Assembly: GCF_900002405.1 (NCBI RefSeq)
Contig: NZ_LK995485.1
Span: 1-34,420 of the forward strand
Direction: 5' to 3'
Length of the DNA stretch: 34,420 nt
From: Actinomyces succiniciruminis
GTDB taxonomy: Bacteria > Actinomycetota > Actinomycetes > Actinomycetales > Actinomycetaceae
Below are positions 15,266 to 25,830 of the stretch, one piece after another; position 1 is the first letter of the stretch; each line of letters begins with the position of its first letter. A program made the position numbers and the translations under genes. The notes under the pieces were generated by a model. It ran no database searches. It saw only the letters and a program-made list of their open reading frames with translations, and was not told where the DNA came from.

Positions 15266-17002
15266 ATGACATATGCGCACGAGCGCGCGGCCACCAATGA
15301 ACTCGATGCCGCCGTGAACGCCTGGATCACCGAGGATCCGGACCCAGACACCCGCAGGGAACTGACGGACCTGCTCTCCGCTCACCGTGATGGCGACGCC
15401 GCGGCTACCGCCGCACTGGCCGACGCCTTCTCCGGCACCCTCCAGTTCGGCACCGCCGGGCTGCGCGGGCGCCTGGGCGGCGGCCCCAACCGCATGAATC
15501 GCGTGGTCGTGATTCGCGCCGCCGCGGGGCTGTCCGCCTACCTGCACGAAATGCTGGGTGACGGCTTCCGGGTGGTCATCGGCTACGACGCCCGCCACGG
15601 CTCGGCCCGCTTCGCCCGCGACACCGCCGCCGTCGTCACCGGTGCGGGCGGCCACGCCATCCTGTTCGACTCCCACTGCCCCACGCCCGTGCTCGCCTTC
15701 GCGCTGCGCCGTCTGGGTGCCGACGCCGGCGTCATGGTCACCGCCTCCCACAACCCGCCGCAGGACAACGGCTACAAGGTCTACCTGGGCGGGCGCGCGG
15801 TGACCGGCTCCGGTCAGGGCGCGCAGATCGTCCCGCCCCACGACGCCGGAATCGCGGAGAAGATCGCCGCCGTCGGCCCGCTCGCCTCCGTGCCCATGCC
15901 CGAGGACGGTTGGGAGACGATCGGGGCGGACATGGTCGAGGAGTATGTGCAGCGGGCGGTCAAGGCGGCCCGCACCCAGGCGGTCGCCCCGCTGAAGATC
16001 GTGCTGACCGCCATGCACGGCGTGGGCGGCCAGATCTGCCGGGAGGTGCTGGCCCGGGCGGGCTTCGACGACGTCGTGGTGGTGCCCGAGCAGTTCGACC
16101 CGGACCCGGACTTCCCGACCGTCGCCTTCCCCAACCCGGAGGAGCCCGGCGCTCTGGACCTGGCCTTCGCACGCGCCCGCGAGGTCGGTGCGGACCTGAT
16201 CATCGCCAACGACCCGGATGCCGACCGCTGCTCGGCCGCCGTCCCCGACGAGCACGTTCGCGGCGGCTGGCGGCAGCTGACCGGCGACGAGGTCGGCTCG
16301 CTGCTGGGCGAGCAGGCCGCCGAGCTGGCGGCCTTCAACGGCACCGGCGTGCTGGCCAACTCCATTGTCTCCTCCCGTCTGCTGCGCAAGATCGCGCAGG
16401 CCCACGGACTCGCGCACCGCAACACGCTGACCGGCTTCAAGTGGATCAGCCGCGTACCCAACCTGGTGTTCGGCTACGAGGAGGCGCTGGGCTACTGCGT
16501 GGACCCGGCCGCCGTGCGGGACAAGGACGGCATCTCCGCCTCCGTGCGGCTGGCGGTGTTGGCCTCCACGCTCAAGCAGCAGGGGCGCACGCTCGACGAT
16601 CTGTTGGACCGGCTGGCGCGTGAGCACGGCCTGTATGCCACCAGCCCGCTGAGCGTGCGGGTGGAGGACCGCAGCTTCATCACCAACGCCATGGAGCGGC
16701 TGCGCGCCGGCGGGGCCCCCGCGGCGTTGGCGGGCTCGCCGGTGGTGGACGTCTTCGACCTGATGGACGGCGCCTCCGACGGAAACGGCAAGCGCCTGCC
16801 CGCCACGGACGGCCTGATCTTCAAGACCGCCGACGACGACCGCGTGGTGGTGCGTCCCTCCGGCACCGAGCCGAAGCTCAAGTGCTACTGCGAGGTGGTC
16901 ATGCCCGTCGCCGTCGACGAACCGGTCGAGGTGGCGCGCCGCGCCGCCGCCAAGCGCCTGGAGGCGATCAAGGCCGACCTGCGCGGCGTCCTGGGCATCT
17001 GA
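15266..17002 (+). CDS. Phosphohexomutase family enzyme (PmmB/PGM2-like)
   Basis: 578 aa. An N-terminal extension (about 1-50) precedes FGTAGLRGRLGGGPNRMN, typical of the PGM2/PmmB branch. The phosphoserine loop is VMVTASHNPPQDNGYKVY (Ser near residue 160), the metal loop is NDPDADRCSAAV, the sugar-binding loop is GYEEALGY, and the C-terminal phosphate loop is VVRPSGTEPKLKCY. The four-domain length is complete. It interconverts sugar 1- and 6- (or 5-) phosphates. It could serve mannose/glucose-phosphate metabolism with the manC in this window. Because it converges on a deo operon that lacks deoB, and mammalian PGM2 is a phosphopentomutase, it may also act on (deoxy)ribose-1-phosphate. Confidence 0.9.
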   Translation: MTYAHERAATNELDAAVNAWITEDPDPDTRRELTDLLSAHRDGDAAATAALADAFSGTLQFGTAGLRGRLGGGPNRMNRVVVIRAAAGLSAYLHEMLGDGFRVVIGYDARHGSARFARDTAAVVTGAGGHAILFDSHCPTPVLAFALRRLGADAGVMVTASHNPPQDNGYKVYLGGRAVTGSGQGAQIVPPHDAGIAEKIAAVGPLASVPMPEDGWETIGADMVEEYVQRAVKAARTQAVAPLKIVLTAMHGVGGQICREVLARAGFDDVVVVPEQFDPDPDFPTVAFPNPEEPGALDLAFARAREVGADLIIANDPDADRCSAAVPDEHVRGGWRQLTGDEVGSLLGEQAAELAAFNGTGVLANSIVSSRLLRKIAQAHGLAHRNTLTGFKWISRVPNLVFGYEEALGYCVDPAAVRDKDGISASVRLAVLASTLKQQGRTLDDLLDRLAREHGLYATSPLSVRVEDRSFITNAMERLRAGGAPAALAGSPVVDVFDLMDGASDGNGKRLPATDGLIFKTADDDRVVVRPSGTEPKLKCYCEVVMPVAVDEPVEVARRAAAKRLEAIKADLRGVLGI

Positions 17003-17033
17003 GCACCCGCACCCCTCTTCTTCCCCACCCCTT

Positions 17034-17057
17034 TCACTGAGGTCGGCGACGTAGTGA
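17034..17057. terminator. Small hairpin between the mutase and deoC
   Basis: TCACT (17034-17038) and AGTGA (17053-17057) enclose an inner GTC/GAC pair. It lies between convergent genes. The stem is weak and no U-tract follows, so termination is only a suggestion. Confidence 0.3.
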
Positions 17058-17062
17058 GCGGG

Positions 17063-17716
17063 TCAGGCGGGCAGGCCGTCGAGGATGGCGACGGTGGCGG
17101 ACACGCCCAGCCGGGAGGCGCCCGCCTCGATCATGGCCAGCGCATCCGCAGCGGTGCGGATACCGCCGGACGCCTTCACGCCCAGGCGGTCCCCCACGGT
17201 GGCACGCATGAGCTCCACGGCGTGCACCGAAGCACCGCCGGCGGGGTGGAAGCCGGTGGAGGTCTTCACATAGTCGGCGCCGGCCCGCTCGGCGGCCTGG
17301 CAGACCGCGACGATCTCGTCGTCGGTGAGCACGGCCGACTCGATGATGACCTTCAGCAGCTTGTCCCCCACGGCCTCCTTGACGGCGCGAATGTCCGCCT
17401 CGACGCCTTCGTAGTCGTGCTCCTTGACGAGCTTCAGGTTGACCACCATGTCGACCTCGTCCGCGCCCTTGGCGACGGAGTCGGCGGCTTCGGCGGCCTT
17501 GACAGCGCTGGCGTGCGCCCCGGAGGGGAAGCCGCACACGGTGGCCACGTGCATCCCGGCGGGCGCCTGGACGGGCAGCTGGTTGGGGGACACGCACACC
17601 GAGTAGGTGCCGAGCTCGGCACCCTGGGCTACCAGGTCGGCGATCTGCGCGCCGGTGGCCTCCGGCTTGAGCAGGGTGTGGTCGATAATGGCGGCGACTT
17701 CCGCACGTGTGGGCAT
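17063..17716 (-). CDS. deoC: Deoxyribose-phosphate aldolase
   Basis: 217 aa, the usual bacterial length. Class I aldolase signature: D89 in DEVDMVVN, the Schiff-base lysine K151 in [14 protein letters not shown] and the activating lysine K181 in [10 protein letters not shown]. It splits 2-deoxyribose-5-phosphate into acetaldehyde and glyceraldehyde-3-phosphate in the cytoplasm, the last step of deoxynucleoside catabolism. ATG 17716 has AAGGAAG 3 nt upstream. It is the last gene of the minus-strand nucleoside operon, 13 bp after the C39-like gene. Confidence 0.96.
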   Translation of the reverse strand: MPTRAEVAAIIDHTLLKPEATGAQIADLVAQGAELGTYSVCVSPNQLPVQAPAGMHVATVCGFPSGAHASAVKAAEAADSVAKGADEVDMVVNLKLVKEHDYEGVEADIRAVKEAVGDKLLKVIIESAVLTDDEIVAVCQAAERAGADYVKTSTGFHPAGGASVHAVELMRATVGDRLGVKASGGIRTAADALAMIEAGASRLGVSATVAILDGLPA

Positions 17717-17729
17717 GAGCTTCCTTTCG

Positions 17730-18521
17730 CTAGATCCGCTCGGTCAAGGGTAATGGTGGGGCGAGCACGGCGAGCACACGGGGCCAGCCGCCCAGCTCGC
17801 GCGGCCCGCTCCCAAGCGCCGGCCGGGGCGCCAGCAGGTCCAGTGCGCGCACCGTGCCGGAGGACGGCTCGTACAGGTGAACGCGACCCGGGCCCGGGTC
17901 GGCGCGGCCGATCACTCCCCAGGGCACGGCCAGCACGTAGTGCCGCGGGATGGGGATGCCCACGGCGGCGCGCAGGGCGCGACCTGCCCGGCCGGCGGCC
18001 GCCGCACGCCCGAGCAGGGGACCACCGGTGAGCAGGATGGCGGGCATGCCGTCGGCCAGTCCGGTGCGCAGCCCCGCGACGACGCCGCCCCAGCCAATGC
18101 CGCGGTCGTCCACCCAGGTCACGGTGCTCTCCCCTACGCCGGGGCGCACCCGCCGCAGGGCACGACTCAGCTCCGCGGCCACCGCCCACGGGGTCGAGCC
18201 CAGGCGCCGCGTCCACGGCAGCGGACCGAGGGGGCCGCGCGCGTGTCGGTTCATGGCCCGCTGCAGACCGCGCTGGCGGACCGCCAGGGAGTCCCGCAGT
18301 GCCCGGCCGGGCCGGGCCGCGCCGGTGCCCGACGACGAAGAGGCGTCATCGACCGGCAGGCCCAGCAGGAGCCGGGCAGCCAGCACGGCGGTGGCGCCGC
18401 AGGTGGTGGCGTCGCACTGGGTCAGAGTGATGGCATCGCCGGCGGTGGTGAATCCCCCCACGCGCAGCCGCGAGTTCGCCACACGCGCCCGGGGTGCGGA
18501 CGCGCCGGTGCGGGTGTCCAC
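17730..18521 (-). CDS. Unrecognised protein with papain/C39-like Cys-His motif, inside the deo operon
   Basis: 263 aa from GTG 18521, 9 bp after the deoA stop. Residues 30-50 read [21 protein letters not shown], close to the Q-x(5)-C-G-x-x-[AS] motif of C39-like papain-fold peptidases (Q35, C41). H194 in RHYVLAVPW and E218 in HLYEPSSG occupy the His and third-residue positions, where the third is usually Asp or Asn (Y-D-P-x-x-G). No signal peptide or membrane helix is evident, so a cytoplasmic protein is expected. The Ala/Arg/Gly-rich middle (60-130) is poorly conserved in appearance. Tight placement between deoA and deoC implies co-expression. It could be a peptidase, amidase or an inactive fold; I have no family name for it. 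Confidence 0.7.
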   Translation of the reverse strand: MDTRTGASAPRARVANSRLRVGGFTTAGDAITLTQCDATTCGATAVLAARLLLGLPVDDASSSSGTGAARPGRALRDSLAVRQRGLQRAMNRHARGPLGPLPWTRRLGSTPWAVAAELSRALRRVRPGVGESTVTWVDDRGIGWGGVVAGLRTGLADGMPAILLTGGPLLGRAAAAGRAGRALRAAVGIPIPRHYVLAVPWGVIGRADPGPGRVHLYEPSSGTVRALDLLAPRPALGSGPRELGGWPRVLAVLAPPLPLTERI

Positions 18522-18530
18522 GGCGTGCCT

Positions 18531-19880
18531 TCAGACGATCCGGTCCAGCACGACGCCGGCACGGCGGCGGGCCACGGCGGCGCGCGCCTCGGGCGAGTCC
18601 GCGGGACACACGGCGATCGCGTCATCGAGCGCGGCGCGGGCGCGCTCAAAGCGCTCCGGGGTGGCGGTGTGCAGGGTGAGCAGCGGCTGCCCGGCGCGCA
18701 CACTCTCGCCCGGCTTGGCGTGCATCTCCACGCCGGCGACGGCCTGCACCGGGTCCTCCTTGCGGGCGCGGCCGGCCCCCAGGCGCCAGGCGGCCACGCC
18801 CACGCCCAGGGCGTCCAGGCGGGTGAGCACACCGTCGTCGACGGCGCTGATGGTATCGGTCTCCGGGGCCACGGGCAGGGGGGCGTCCGGGTCCCCGTCC
18901 TGACGGCGGATCATCTCCCGCCACACGTCCATGGCGCGCCCGTCGCCCAGGGCGGCGCGCAGCTCCGGCTCGTCCACCGGGTGCCCGGCGGCGGAGAGCA
19001 TCTCTCCCGCCAGCGCCACGGTCAGGTCGACGACGTCTTGAGGGCCTCCGCCGGAAAGCACCTCGACGGCCTCACGCACCTCCAGGGCGTTGCCCGCGGT
19101 GAGCCCCAGTGGGGTGGACATGTCGGTGAGCAGGGCGCGCGTGGTCACCCCGGCGTCGGTGCCGAGCGCCACCATCGTCTGCGCGAGCTCACGCGCCTGG
19201 TCGGCCTCCTTCATGAAGGCGCCGGAGCCGACCTTCACGTCCAGGACCAGCGCGCCGGTGCCCTCGGCGATCTTCTTGCTCATGATGGAGGAGGCGATCA
19301 GCGGCACGCAGGAGACGGTGGCGGTGGTGTCGCGCAGTGCGTACAGCTTCTTGTCGGCCGGGGCGAGCCCGCTGCCGGCGGCGCAGATGACGGCGCCGGG
19401 GCCGGAGGCGGACAGCATGTCCAGAATCTCGGCGTTGGTCAGGGCGGCCCGCCAGCCGGGAATGGACTCGAGCTTGTCCAGCGTGCCGCCGGTGTGCCCC
19501 AGGCCGCGGCCGGACAACTGCGGAACGCTGACGCCGAAGACGGCTACCAGCGGCGCCAGCGGCAGGGTGATCTTGTCACCCACGCCGCCGGTGGAGTGCT
19601 TGTCCGCGGTGGGGCGTCCCAGACCGGAGAAGTCCATGCGCTCCCCCGAGCGGATCATGGCGTCGGTCCAGCGGGCGATCTCACCCCGGTCCATGCCGTT
19701 CAGGTAGATCGCCATCGCCAGAGCGCTCATCTGCTCGTCGGCGACCACCCCACGGGTGTAGGCGTCCACCACCCAGTCGATCTGGGCGTCGCTGAGCCGC
19801 TGGCGGTCCCGCTTGGCGGCGATCACGTCGACGGCGTCGAAGGGCTCCACGCCGGGGGCGGAGTTGGGGGCTGTGGTCAC
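18531..19880 (-). CDS. deoA: Thymidine phosphorylase
   Basis: 449 aa from GTG 19880, with AAGGAGA 8 nt upstream; the frame extends further but overlaps cdd. The start choice gives a 4-bp GTGA overlap with the cdd stop. Hallmarks: FSGLGRPTADKHSTGGVGDK (phosphate and base site), SGRGLGHTGGTLDKLESIPG (pyrimidine nucleoside phosphorylase signature), LVLDVKVGSGAFMK, and a C-terminal domain with VRAGQPLLTLHTA. It converts thymidine or deoxyuridine plus phosphate to base and 2-deoxyribose-1-phosphate. It acts after cytidine deaminase and before the mutase and DeoC steps. Confidence 0.95.
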   Translation of the reverse strand: MTTAPNSAPGVEPFDAVDVIAAKRDRQRLSDAQIDWVVDAYTRGVVADEQMSALAMAIYLNGMDRGEIARWTDAMIRSGERMDFSGLGRPTADKHSTGGVGDKITLPLAPLVAVFGVSVPQLSGRGLGHTGGTLDKLESIPGWRAALTNAEILDMLSASGPGAVICAAGSGLAPADKKLYALRDTTATVSCVPLIASSIMSKKIAEGTGALVLDVKVGSGAFMKEADQARELAQTMVALGTDAGVTTRALLTDMSTPLGLTAGNALEVREAVEVLSGGGPQDVVDLTVALAGEMLSAAGHPVDEPELRAALGDGRAMDVWREMIRRQDGDPDAPLPVAPETDTISAVDDGVLTRLDALGVGVAAWRLGAGRARKEDPVQAVAGVEMHAKPGESVRAGQPLLTLHTATPERFERARAALDDAIAVCPADSPEARAAVARRRAGVVLDRIV

Positions 19881-20374
19881 GGCCGATCTCCTTCTGGTGC
19901 GGGTGCGGATGTGCCGGTGACCCGGTCGATGTCGGCGCTGCTGAAGCGGTCGGGAAGCACCTGGTCGATGGTCATCAGCCCCGACGGCATGTCCAGCAGC
20001 ATGTGCGGGTGGGCGTGCTCGGACAGCACCTGGCGGCAGCGCCCGCACGGGGAGCAGACCCGCCCGTCGCCGTCGACGCACACGAAGGCGAGCAGACGGC
20101 CGCCGCCGGTGCGCACGAGTTCGGACACCAGCCCGCACTCGGCGCACAGGGTTACCCCGTAGCCCGCATTCTCCACGTTGCAGCCGGACACGAGGCGGCC
20201 GTCGTCGACCAGGGCGGCGGCGCCCACCCGGAAGTGGGAGTAGGGCGCGTAGGCGCACCGCATGGCTTCGGTGGCCAGCGCCCGCAGCCGCGCCCACATG
20301 TCCGCGTCGACGGCGGGCGCGGCGTCGGAGACGCCCCGGGCCGGCCCGGCCGGGTGGTTGTCGGTGCCGATCAC
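19877..20374 (-). CDS. cdd: Cytidine deaminase
   Basis: 165 aa, the homotetrameric type with a longer C-terminal tail than usual (about 130 aa). Zinc ligands C77, C110 and C113 lie in TLCAECG and SPCGRCRQ, with the proton-shuttling E79. The substrate loop is FRVGAAAL and the NVENAGYG motif is present. It deaminates cytidine and deoxycytidine to uridine and deoxyuridine. GTG 20374 overlaps the end of the upstream permease gene by 4 bp, and its stop overlaps deoA by 4 bp, so translation is probably coupled. Confidence 0.95.
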   Translation of the reverse strand: MIGTDNHPAGPARGVSDAAPAVDADMWARLRALATEAMRCAYAPYSHFRVGAAALVDDGRLVSGCNVENAGYGVTLCAECGLVSELVRTGGGRLLAFVCVDGDGRVCSPCGRCRQVLSEHAHPHMLLDMPSGLMTIDQVLPDRFSSADIDRVTGTSAPAPEGDRP

Positions 20375-21663
20375 GGGTACGGGACCCCCTCGGCGGCGGG
20401 GGCGCGCACGCGCCCCACGAAGCCGGCGACGGCGAAGACGGTCACGATGTAGGGGATCATCAAGATGATGTTCGCCGGGATCGGGGAGCCGATTACGGAC
20501 AGCGTCTGCCCCACCGCAGTGGCGAAGCCGAACAGGAGCGCGGCGTACAGGGTGCCCACCGGGTTCCAGGCGCCCAGGATCATGGCGGCCAGGGCGATAT
20601 AGCCGTTGCCGGATGACATGTCCTTGGTGAAGGCCAGCCCGGAGCCGATGGTGAAGAAGGCGCCGCCCAGGCCCGCCAGCGCACCGCCCAGCATCAGGTT
20701 GTTCACGCGAGTGCGCATGACGTTGATGCCGACGGTGTCCGCGGCCCGCGGGTGCTCACCGCAGGCGCGCATGCGCAGACCCCAGCGGGAGCGGAACAGC
20801 ATGAAGGACAGCACCACGACGGCCGCATACATCAGGTACACCAGGATCGTCTGTCGGAACAGCACCGGGCCGATGATCGGGATCTGGGAGAGCACCGGAA
20901 TCGGCAGGGTGGGCAGGCGCATGGATGCGTTCAGCCGGGTGGGGTTGTCGCTGAGCACGGTGGAGAACAGGAAGCTGGTCAGGCCCGAGACGAACACGTT
21001 CAGCACCACGCCGACGACGATCTGGTTGACCCGGTACTTCAGGCCGAACAGGGCCAGCAGCAGGGCCACCAGGATGCCGGCGAAGGGGGCGGCGATCATG
21101 CCGACCCAGGGGGAGCGGGTGATGGAGGCGACCACCACGCCGAGGAAGGCGCCGCCCAGCAGCTGCCCCTCGATGGCGATGTTGATGGTGCCCGAGCGCT
21201 CCCCCACCACGCCGGCGAGCCCGCCGAACACCAGCGGCACGGACAGTGCGAGGGTGGAGGAAAGGATCGTCACCAGCGGGATGACGGTGGAGCGTCCGGC
21301 GCCGGCCCAGGTGAGGAAGGCGACGATGAAGCTGGCTCCCAGCGCCAGCCCCGCCCAGGTTGGGATCGGCGCGCGTTTGACCGCGCGCATCCACATGTAG
21401 GCGGTGATCGCCCCGGCCAGCAGCACCATCACCACGATCACGGGGCGGGAGCCCAGGGTGAGCACGGGAATCTTCAGGAAGTCGGCCTTGGTGGCCAGCT
21501 GGAAGCGGGTGTCGCCGTGGCTGGCCAGGCCCATCAGCAGTTCCAGGATGACTACGACGGCGCCGGTGATCGGCAGCTTGTATGCGATCGGCTCGACGAC
21601 GGCGGCCGGCTCCGCTTCCGGGCGGGCGTCACGGGTCGGCGCGGCGGTGGATGAGGCGGTCAT
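20371..21663 (-). CDS. Nucleoside ABC transporter permease 2 (BMP type, YufQ/RnsD-like)
   Basis: 430 aa. Membrane segments start at about residue 30. The region GLAGVVGERSGTINIAIEGQLLGGAF is the permease signature of the branched-chain/ribose-like permease family, with EG-x-x-L at the ATPase-coupling loop, followed by LGGALAGLGGAFFTIGSGLAF. It pairs with the permease upstream (3-bp gap) to form the membrane channel of a nucleoside importer. It is longer than typical YufQ (about 320 aa) because of an N-terminal hydrophilic lead and two extra helices. Confidence 0.9.
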   Translation of the reverse strand: MTASSTAAPTRDARPEAEPAAVVEPIAYKLPITGAVVVILELLMGLASHGDTRFQLATKADFLKIPVLTLGSRPVIVVMVLLAGAITAYMWMRAVKRAPIPTWAGLALGASFIVAFLTWAGAGRSTVIPLVTILSSTLALSVPLVFGGLAGVVGERSGTINIAIEGQLLGGAFLGVVVASITRSPWVGMIAAPFAGILVALLLALFGLKYRVNQIVVGVVLNVFVSGLTSFLFSTVLSDNPTRLNASMRLPTLPIPVLSQIPIIGPVLFRQTILVYLMYAAVVVLSFMLFRSRWGLRMRACGEHPRAADTVGINVMRTRVNNLMLGGALAGLGGAFFTIGSGLAFTKDMSSGNGYIALAAMILGAWNPVGTLYAALLFGFATAVGQTLSVIGSPIPANIILMIPYIVTVFAVAGFVGRVRAPAAEGVPYP

Positions 21664-21666
21664 GGC

Positions 21667-22946
21667 TCAGGCCTCCTTCTTCTCGGCGGCGGCCGGGGCG
21701 GCGACGGCGGTTGCGGCGTCGACGGCCTCGCGGCGGCGGCGCCGCCAGGAGCCGGGTGCGGGCAGGTGGTAGATGGCGCGCACCAGCGGCGGGGCCGCGA
21801 TGAATAGGACGATCATGGACTGCAGCACCAGCACGATGTCGATCGGGGTGCCGGTGGCGGCCTGCATGGTGGTGCCGCCGGCGGTCAGGGCCCCGAACAG
21901 GAGTCCCGCCAGCACGGTGCCCTGCGGGGTCGAGCGGCCCAGCAGGGCCACGGTCATGGCATCGAAGCCGATGCTTCCGGCCACCGAGCCGGTCAGGTAG
22001 TGCTGGGTGCCGAGCACCGGCGCGGTTGCCGCCAGCCCGCACAGCGCGCCGGAGACAATCATGACCAGGGCGGTGATCCGGGGCACGTTGATGCCGGCTG
22101 TCAGCGCCGCCTGCGGGTTCAGGCCCGTGGCGCGGAACTGGAAGCCGATCTCGCTGCGTTCCAGCAGCCACCACACGAACAATGCGGCCAGCAGGGCCAC
22201 GATGAAGCCCAGGTGCAGGCGGAATGGCCCACCGATCAGCTTCGGGTATTGGGCGCTGGCCGCCACCGGCAGTGACTTGGGGTTGGCGTTGCCCGCACCG
22301 ATGAAGGTGGCGGTGGTCAGCAGGTGCGCCATCAGGTAGCCGGCGACGGAGTTGAGCATGATGGTGGTGATGACCTCGCTCGCACCGGTGGTGGCGCGCA
22401 GCACACCGGGAATGGCACCCCACACGGCGCCGCCGACGATCGCGCCGAGCACCGCCACCAGCATGTGCAGCCCGCTGGGCAGGTTCCAGGCGAAGCCGAC
22501 GTAGCCGCCGACGATGGCGCCGAGGATGATCTGCCCCTGCCCACCGACGTTGAACAGGCCGGCGCGGAAGGCCACCGCCATGCCCAGGCCCGCCAGAATC
22601 AGCGGCGTGGCCACGGTCAGCGTTTCGGTGATGGGGCGCCACATGCGCGCGACCGAGGAGGCCTGCCAGTCGAAGATGCCGCCGCGGAGCATGGCCGCGT
22701 AGGCGTCAACCAGGCATGAGCCGACCGCACCGAAGAAGTCGCCGGGGCGGGCGAACAGGTAACCGGCCGTGGTGCGCACGTTGTCGTCGGCGAACAGGAT
22801 CAACAGCGAGCCGACGATCATGGCGGAAACGACGGCGAGTACGCCCATCAGGGCGTTGGACTCGGCGATCTGCCGCAGGATGCCGGGGCGTTCCGGCTGC
22901 GCCTGGGCGCGCTCGGCACGTGGGGACGCGGGGGTGGCTTCGCTCA

Positions 22947-22947
<1 letters not shown>
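21667..22947 (-). CDS. Nucleoside ABC transporter permease 1 (BMP type, YufP/RnsC-like)
   Basis: 426 aa with multiple membrane segments. LAGLGMAVAFRAGLFNVGGQGQIILGAIVGGY and ATTGASEVITTIMLNSVAGYLM are typical of the YufP branch, the second holding the EVI-x-T-I-M-x-N ATPase-contact loop. The start codon overlaps the ATPase stop by one base (TGATG), and the next permease follows after 3 bp. It transports nucleosides across the plasma membrane with its partner permease. The C-terminal 30 residues are charged and cytoplasmic. Confidence 0.9.
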
Positions 22948-24470
<1,523 letters not shown>

Positions 24471-24565
24471 GTGGGGCTCGCTTCCTGTGGGTTCAGGCGG
24501 TACTGGTGGGTGTGGTGGACTGGGGGTGATGTGGTGTTCGGGCGGCGCCGGCGCCACCCGAACGA

Positions 24566-24605
24566 CAGTGACGCCGCCGCCCCGTCAAGGACGACGGCGT
24601 CACTG
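24566..24605 (-). promoter_or_regulatory. Long hairpin between the BMP gene and the ABC ATPase
   Basis: CAGTGACGCCG (24566-24576) and CGGCGTCACTG (24595-24605) form a perfect 11-bp stem. Inside it CGTC-AAG-GACG adds a 4-bp inner stem. It lies 22 nt after the lipoprotein stop and about 95 nt before the ATPase start. No U-tract follows. It probably acts as a partial terminator or mRNA 3'-end stabiliser, giving excess binding protein over the transporter. Confidence 0.65.
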
Positions 24606-24627
24606 GGTTGATTTGGCACGGGGCCGA

Positions 24628-25725
24628 TCAGGACGGGTCGTACGGCGTGGAGACGTCGAGCGTGCCGTCGATGATCTGCTGCTTGAGCGCCTCGACCTGC
24701 TCCTTGACGTCGTCGGGGACCCGGTCGGACCAGTCGTGGAAGTCGGCGATGGAGACACCGTCATTGGCGAGCGTGCCGATGAAGGGGTCGGAGGTGAAGT
24801 TGCCCTCCGAAGCCTCCTTGACGGCGTCGTAGACGGCGGTGTCGATGCCCTTCATCACGGAGGTGACCATGTACTGGCTGCCGCCGATGGACTCGGTGGT
24901 GAGGTAGCCGTCGGCGTCGACCCAGACCACGCCGTTGGCGTCGTCACCGGCCGCCTTGACCGCCGCGATGGTGCCGGAACCGACCGGGCCGGCCACGGGC
25001 ATCACGATGTCGGCACCCTGGGACAGGAACTGCTCGGTCAGCTGCTGCCCCTTGGCGGTGTCGGAGAAGTTGCCCACGAAGGAGCCGGAGCTCGGGTCGT
25101 CGGGGTTCCAGCCGAGGACCTCGACGTCGGCGTCGTTGTCCTCGTTGTACTTCTCCACGCCCTTGGCGAAGCCCTCCATGAAGATCTGCACGGTGGGGAT
25201 GGCCTGGCCACCGTAGGTGGCGACCTTGCCGCTCTCGGTGGTGCCGGCGGCGGCGTAGCCGGCGAGGTAGGCGGCCTCCGCGGTGTTGAAGATCAGCGGC
25301 TTGGCGTTGTCCAGCTCGACCGCGTTGCCCTCGGCGTCGGCGAAGCTGGAGTCGATCAGGGCGAAGTTGATGTCCGGGTTCTCCTGGGCCGCGGTGGTCA
25401 GGTCCGCGGCGAGGTTGAATCCGACGCCGATGATCAGGTTGCAGTTCTGCTGGATCAGGGAGTCGACGTTGGTGGGGTAGTCGGCCGCCGACTGGGACTC
25501 GACGGCCTTGGTCTTCACGCCGAGTTCGCTGCCGGCGCGGTCCAGACCCTCCTTGCCGGACTGGTTGAAGGACTGGTCGTCGAACCCGCCCTCGTCGGAC
25601 ACCATGCAGGCGAGGAAATCGCCGGTGTCTCCGCCGGAGGAGTCGGAGTCGGGGGCCGAGCCGCAGGCGGCAAGCGACAGCGCTGCGACCAGGCCGAGCG
25701 TAATGGCGGGATACTTCTTCTTCAC
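24628..25725 (-). CDS. BMP-family nucleoside-binding lipoprotein
   Basis: 365 aa from GTG 25725, with GGAGA 8 nt upstream. Signal sequence MKKKYPAITLGLVAALSLAAC ends in the lipobox L-A-A-C, so C21 is lipidated and the protein is anchored outside the membrane. The mature protein is of the BMP/PnrA/TmpC type: DEGGFDDQSFNQSGKEGLDRA near the N-terminus, then LIIGVGFNLAADL, EAAYLAGYAA, and DIVMPVAGPVGSGTIAAV, with VVWVDADGY. PnrA and relatives bind purine and pyrimidine nucleosides. It heads the uptake and salvage operon and delivers substrate to the permeases. Confidence 0.94.
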   Translation of the reverse strand: MKKKYPAITLGLVAALSLAACGSAPDSDSSGGDTGDFLACMVSDEGGFDDQSFNQSGKEGLDRAGSELGVKTKAVESQSAADYPTNVDSLIQQNCNLIIGVGFNLAADLTTAAQENPDINFALIDSSFADAEGNAVELDNAKPLIFNTAEAAYLAGYAAAGTTESGKVATYGGQAIPTVQIFMEGFAKGVEKYNEDNDADVEVLGWNPDDPSSGSFVGNFSDTAKGQQLTEQFLSQGADIVMPVAGPVGSGTIAAVKAAGDDANGVVWVDADGYLTTESIGGSQYMVTSVMKGIDTAVYDAVKEASEGNFTSDPFIGTLANDGVSIADFHDWSDRVPDDVKEQVEALKQQIIDGTLDVSTPYDPS

Positions 25726-25800
25726 GGTCGTGTCTCCAGATGAGGTACGGGCTTGCGCCCTTGCAAGGAGCTGGCCGGGACGGCGCTGGCTCGGATATCT

Positions 25801-25806
25801 AGGATA
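25801..25806 (-). promoter_or_regulatory. -10 box of the nucleoside operon
   Basis: TATCCT on the minus strand, about 75 nt upstream of GTG 25725. This gene has a true leader with a ribosome site, unlike most single genes here. No good -35 was found. Confidence 0.4.
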
Positions 25807-25830
25807 GACGCTTCCCCGCGGTCTGCCTCA

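Noticed and set aside
18531-20297. deoA starting upstream of 19880
   Set aside because: The extension lies inside cdd; GTG 19880 has a Shine-Dalgarno and a 4-bp overlap with cdd.
24471-24557. Longer N-terminus of the nucleoside ABC ATPase
   Set aside because: The extension is a Pro/His-rich stretch without homology; GTG 24470 has a ribosome site and is where the family begins.
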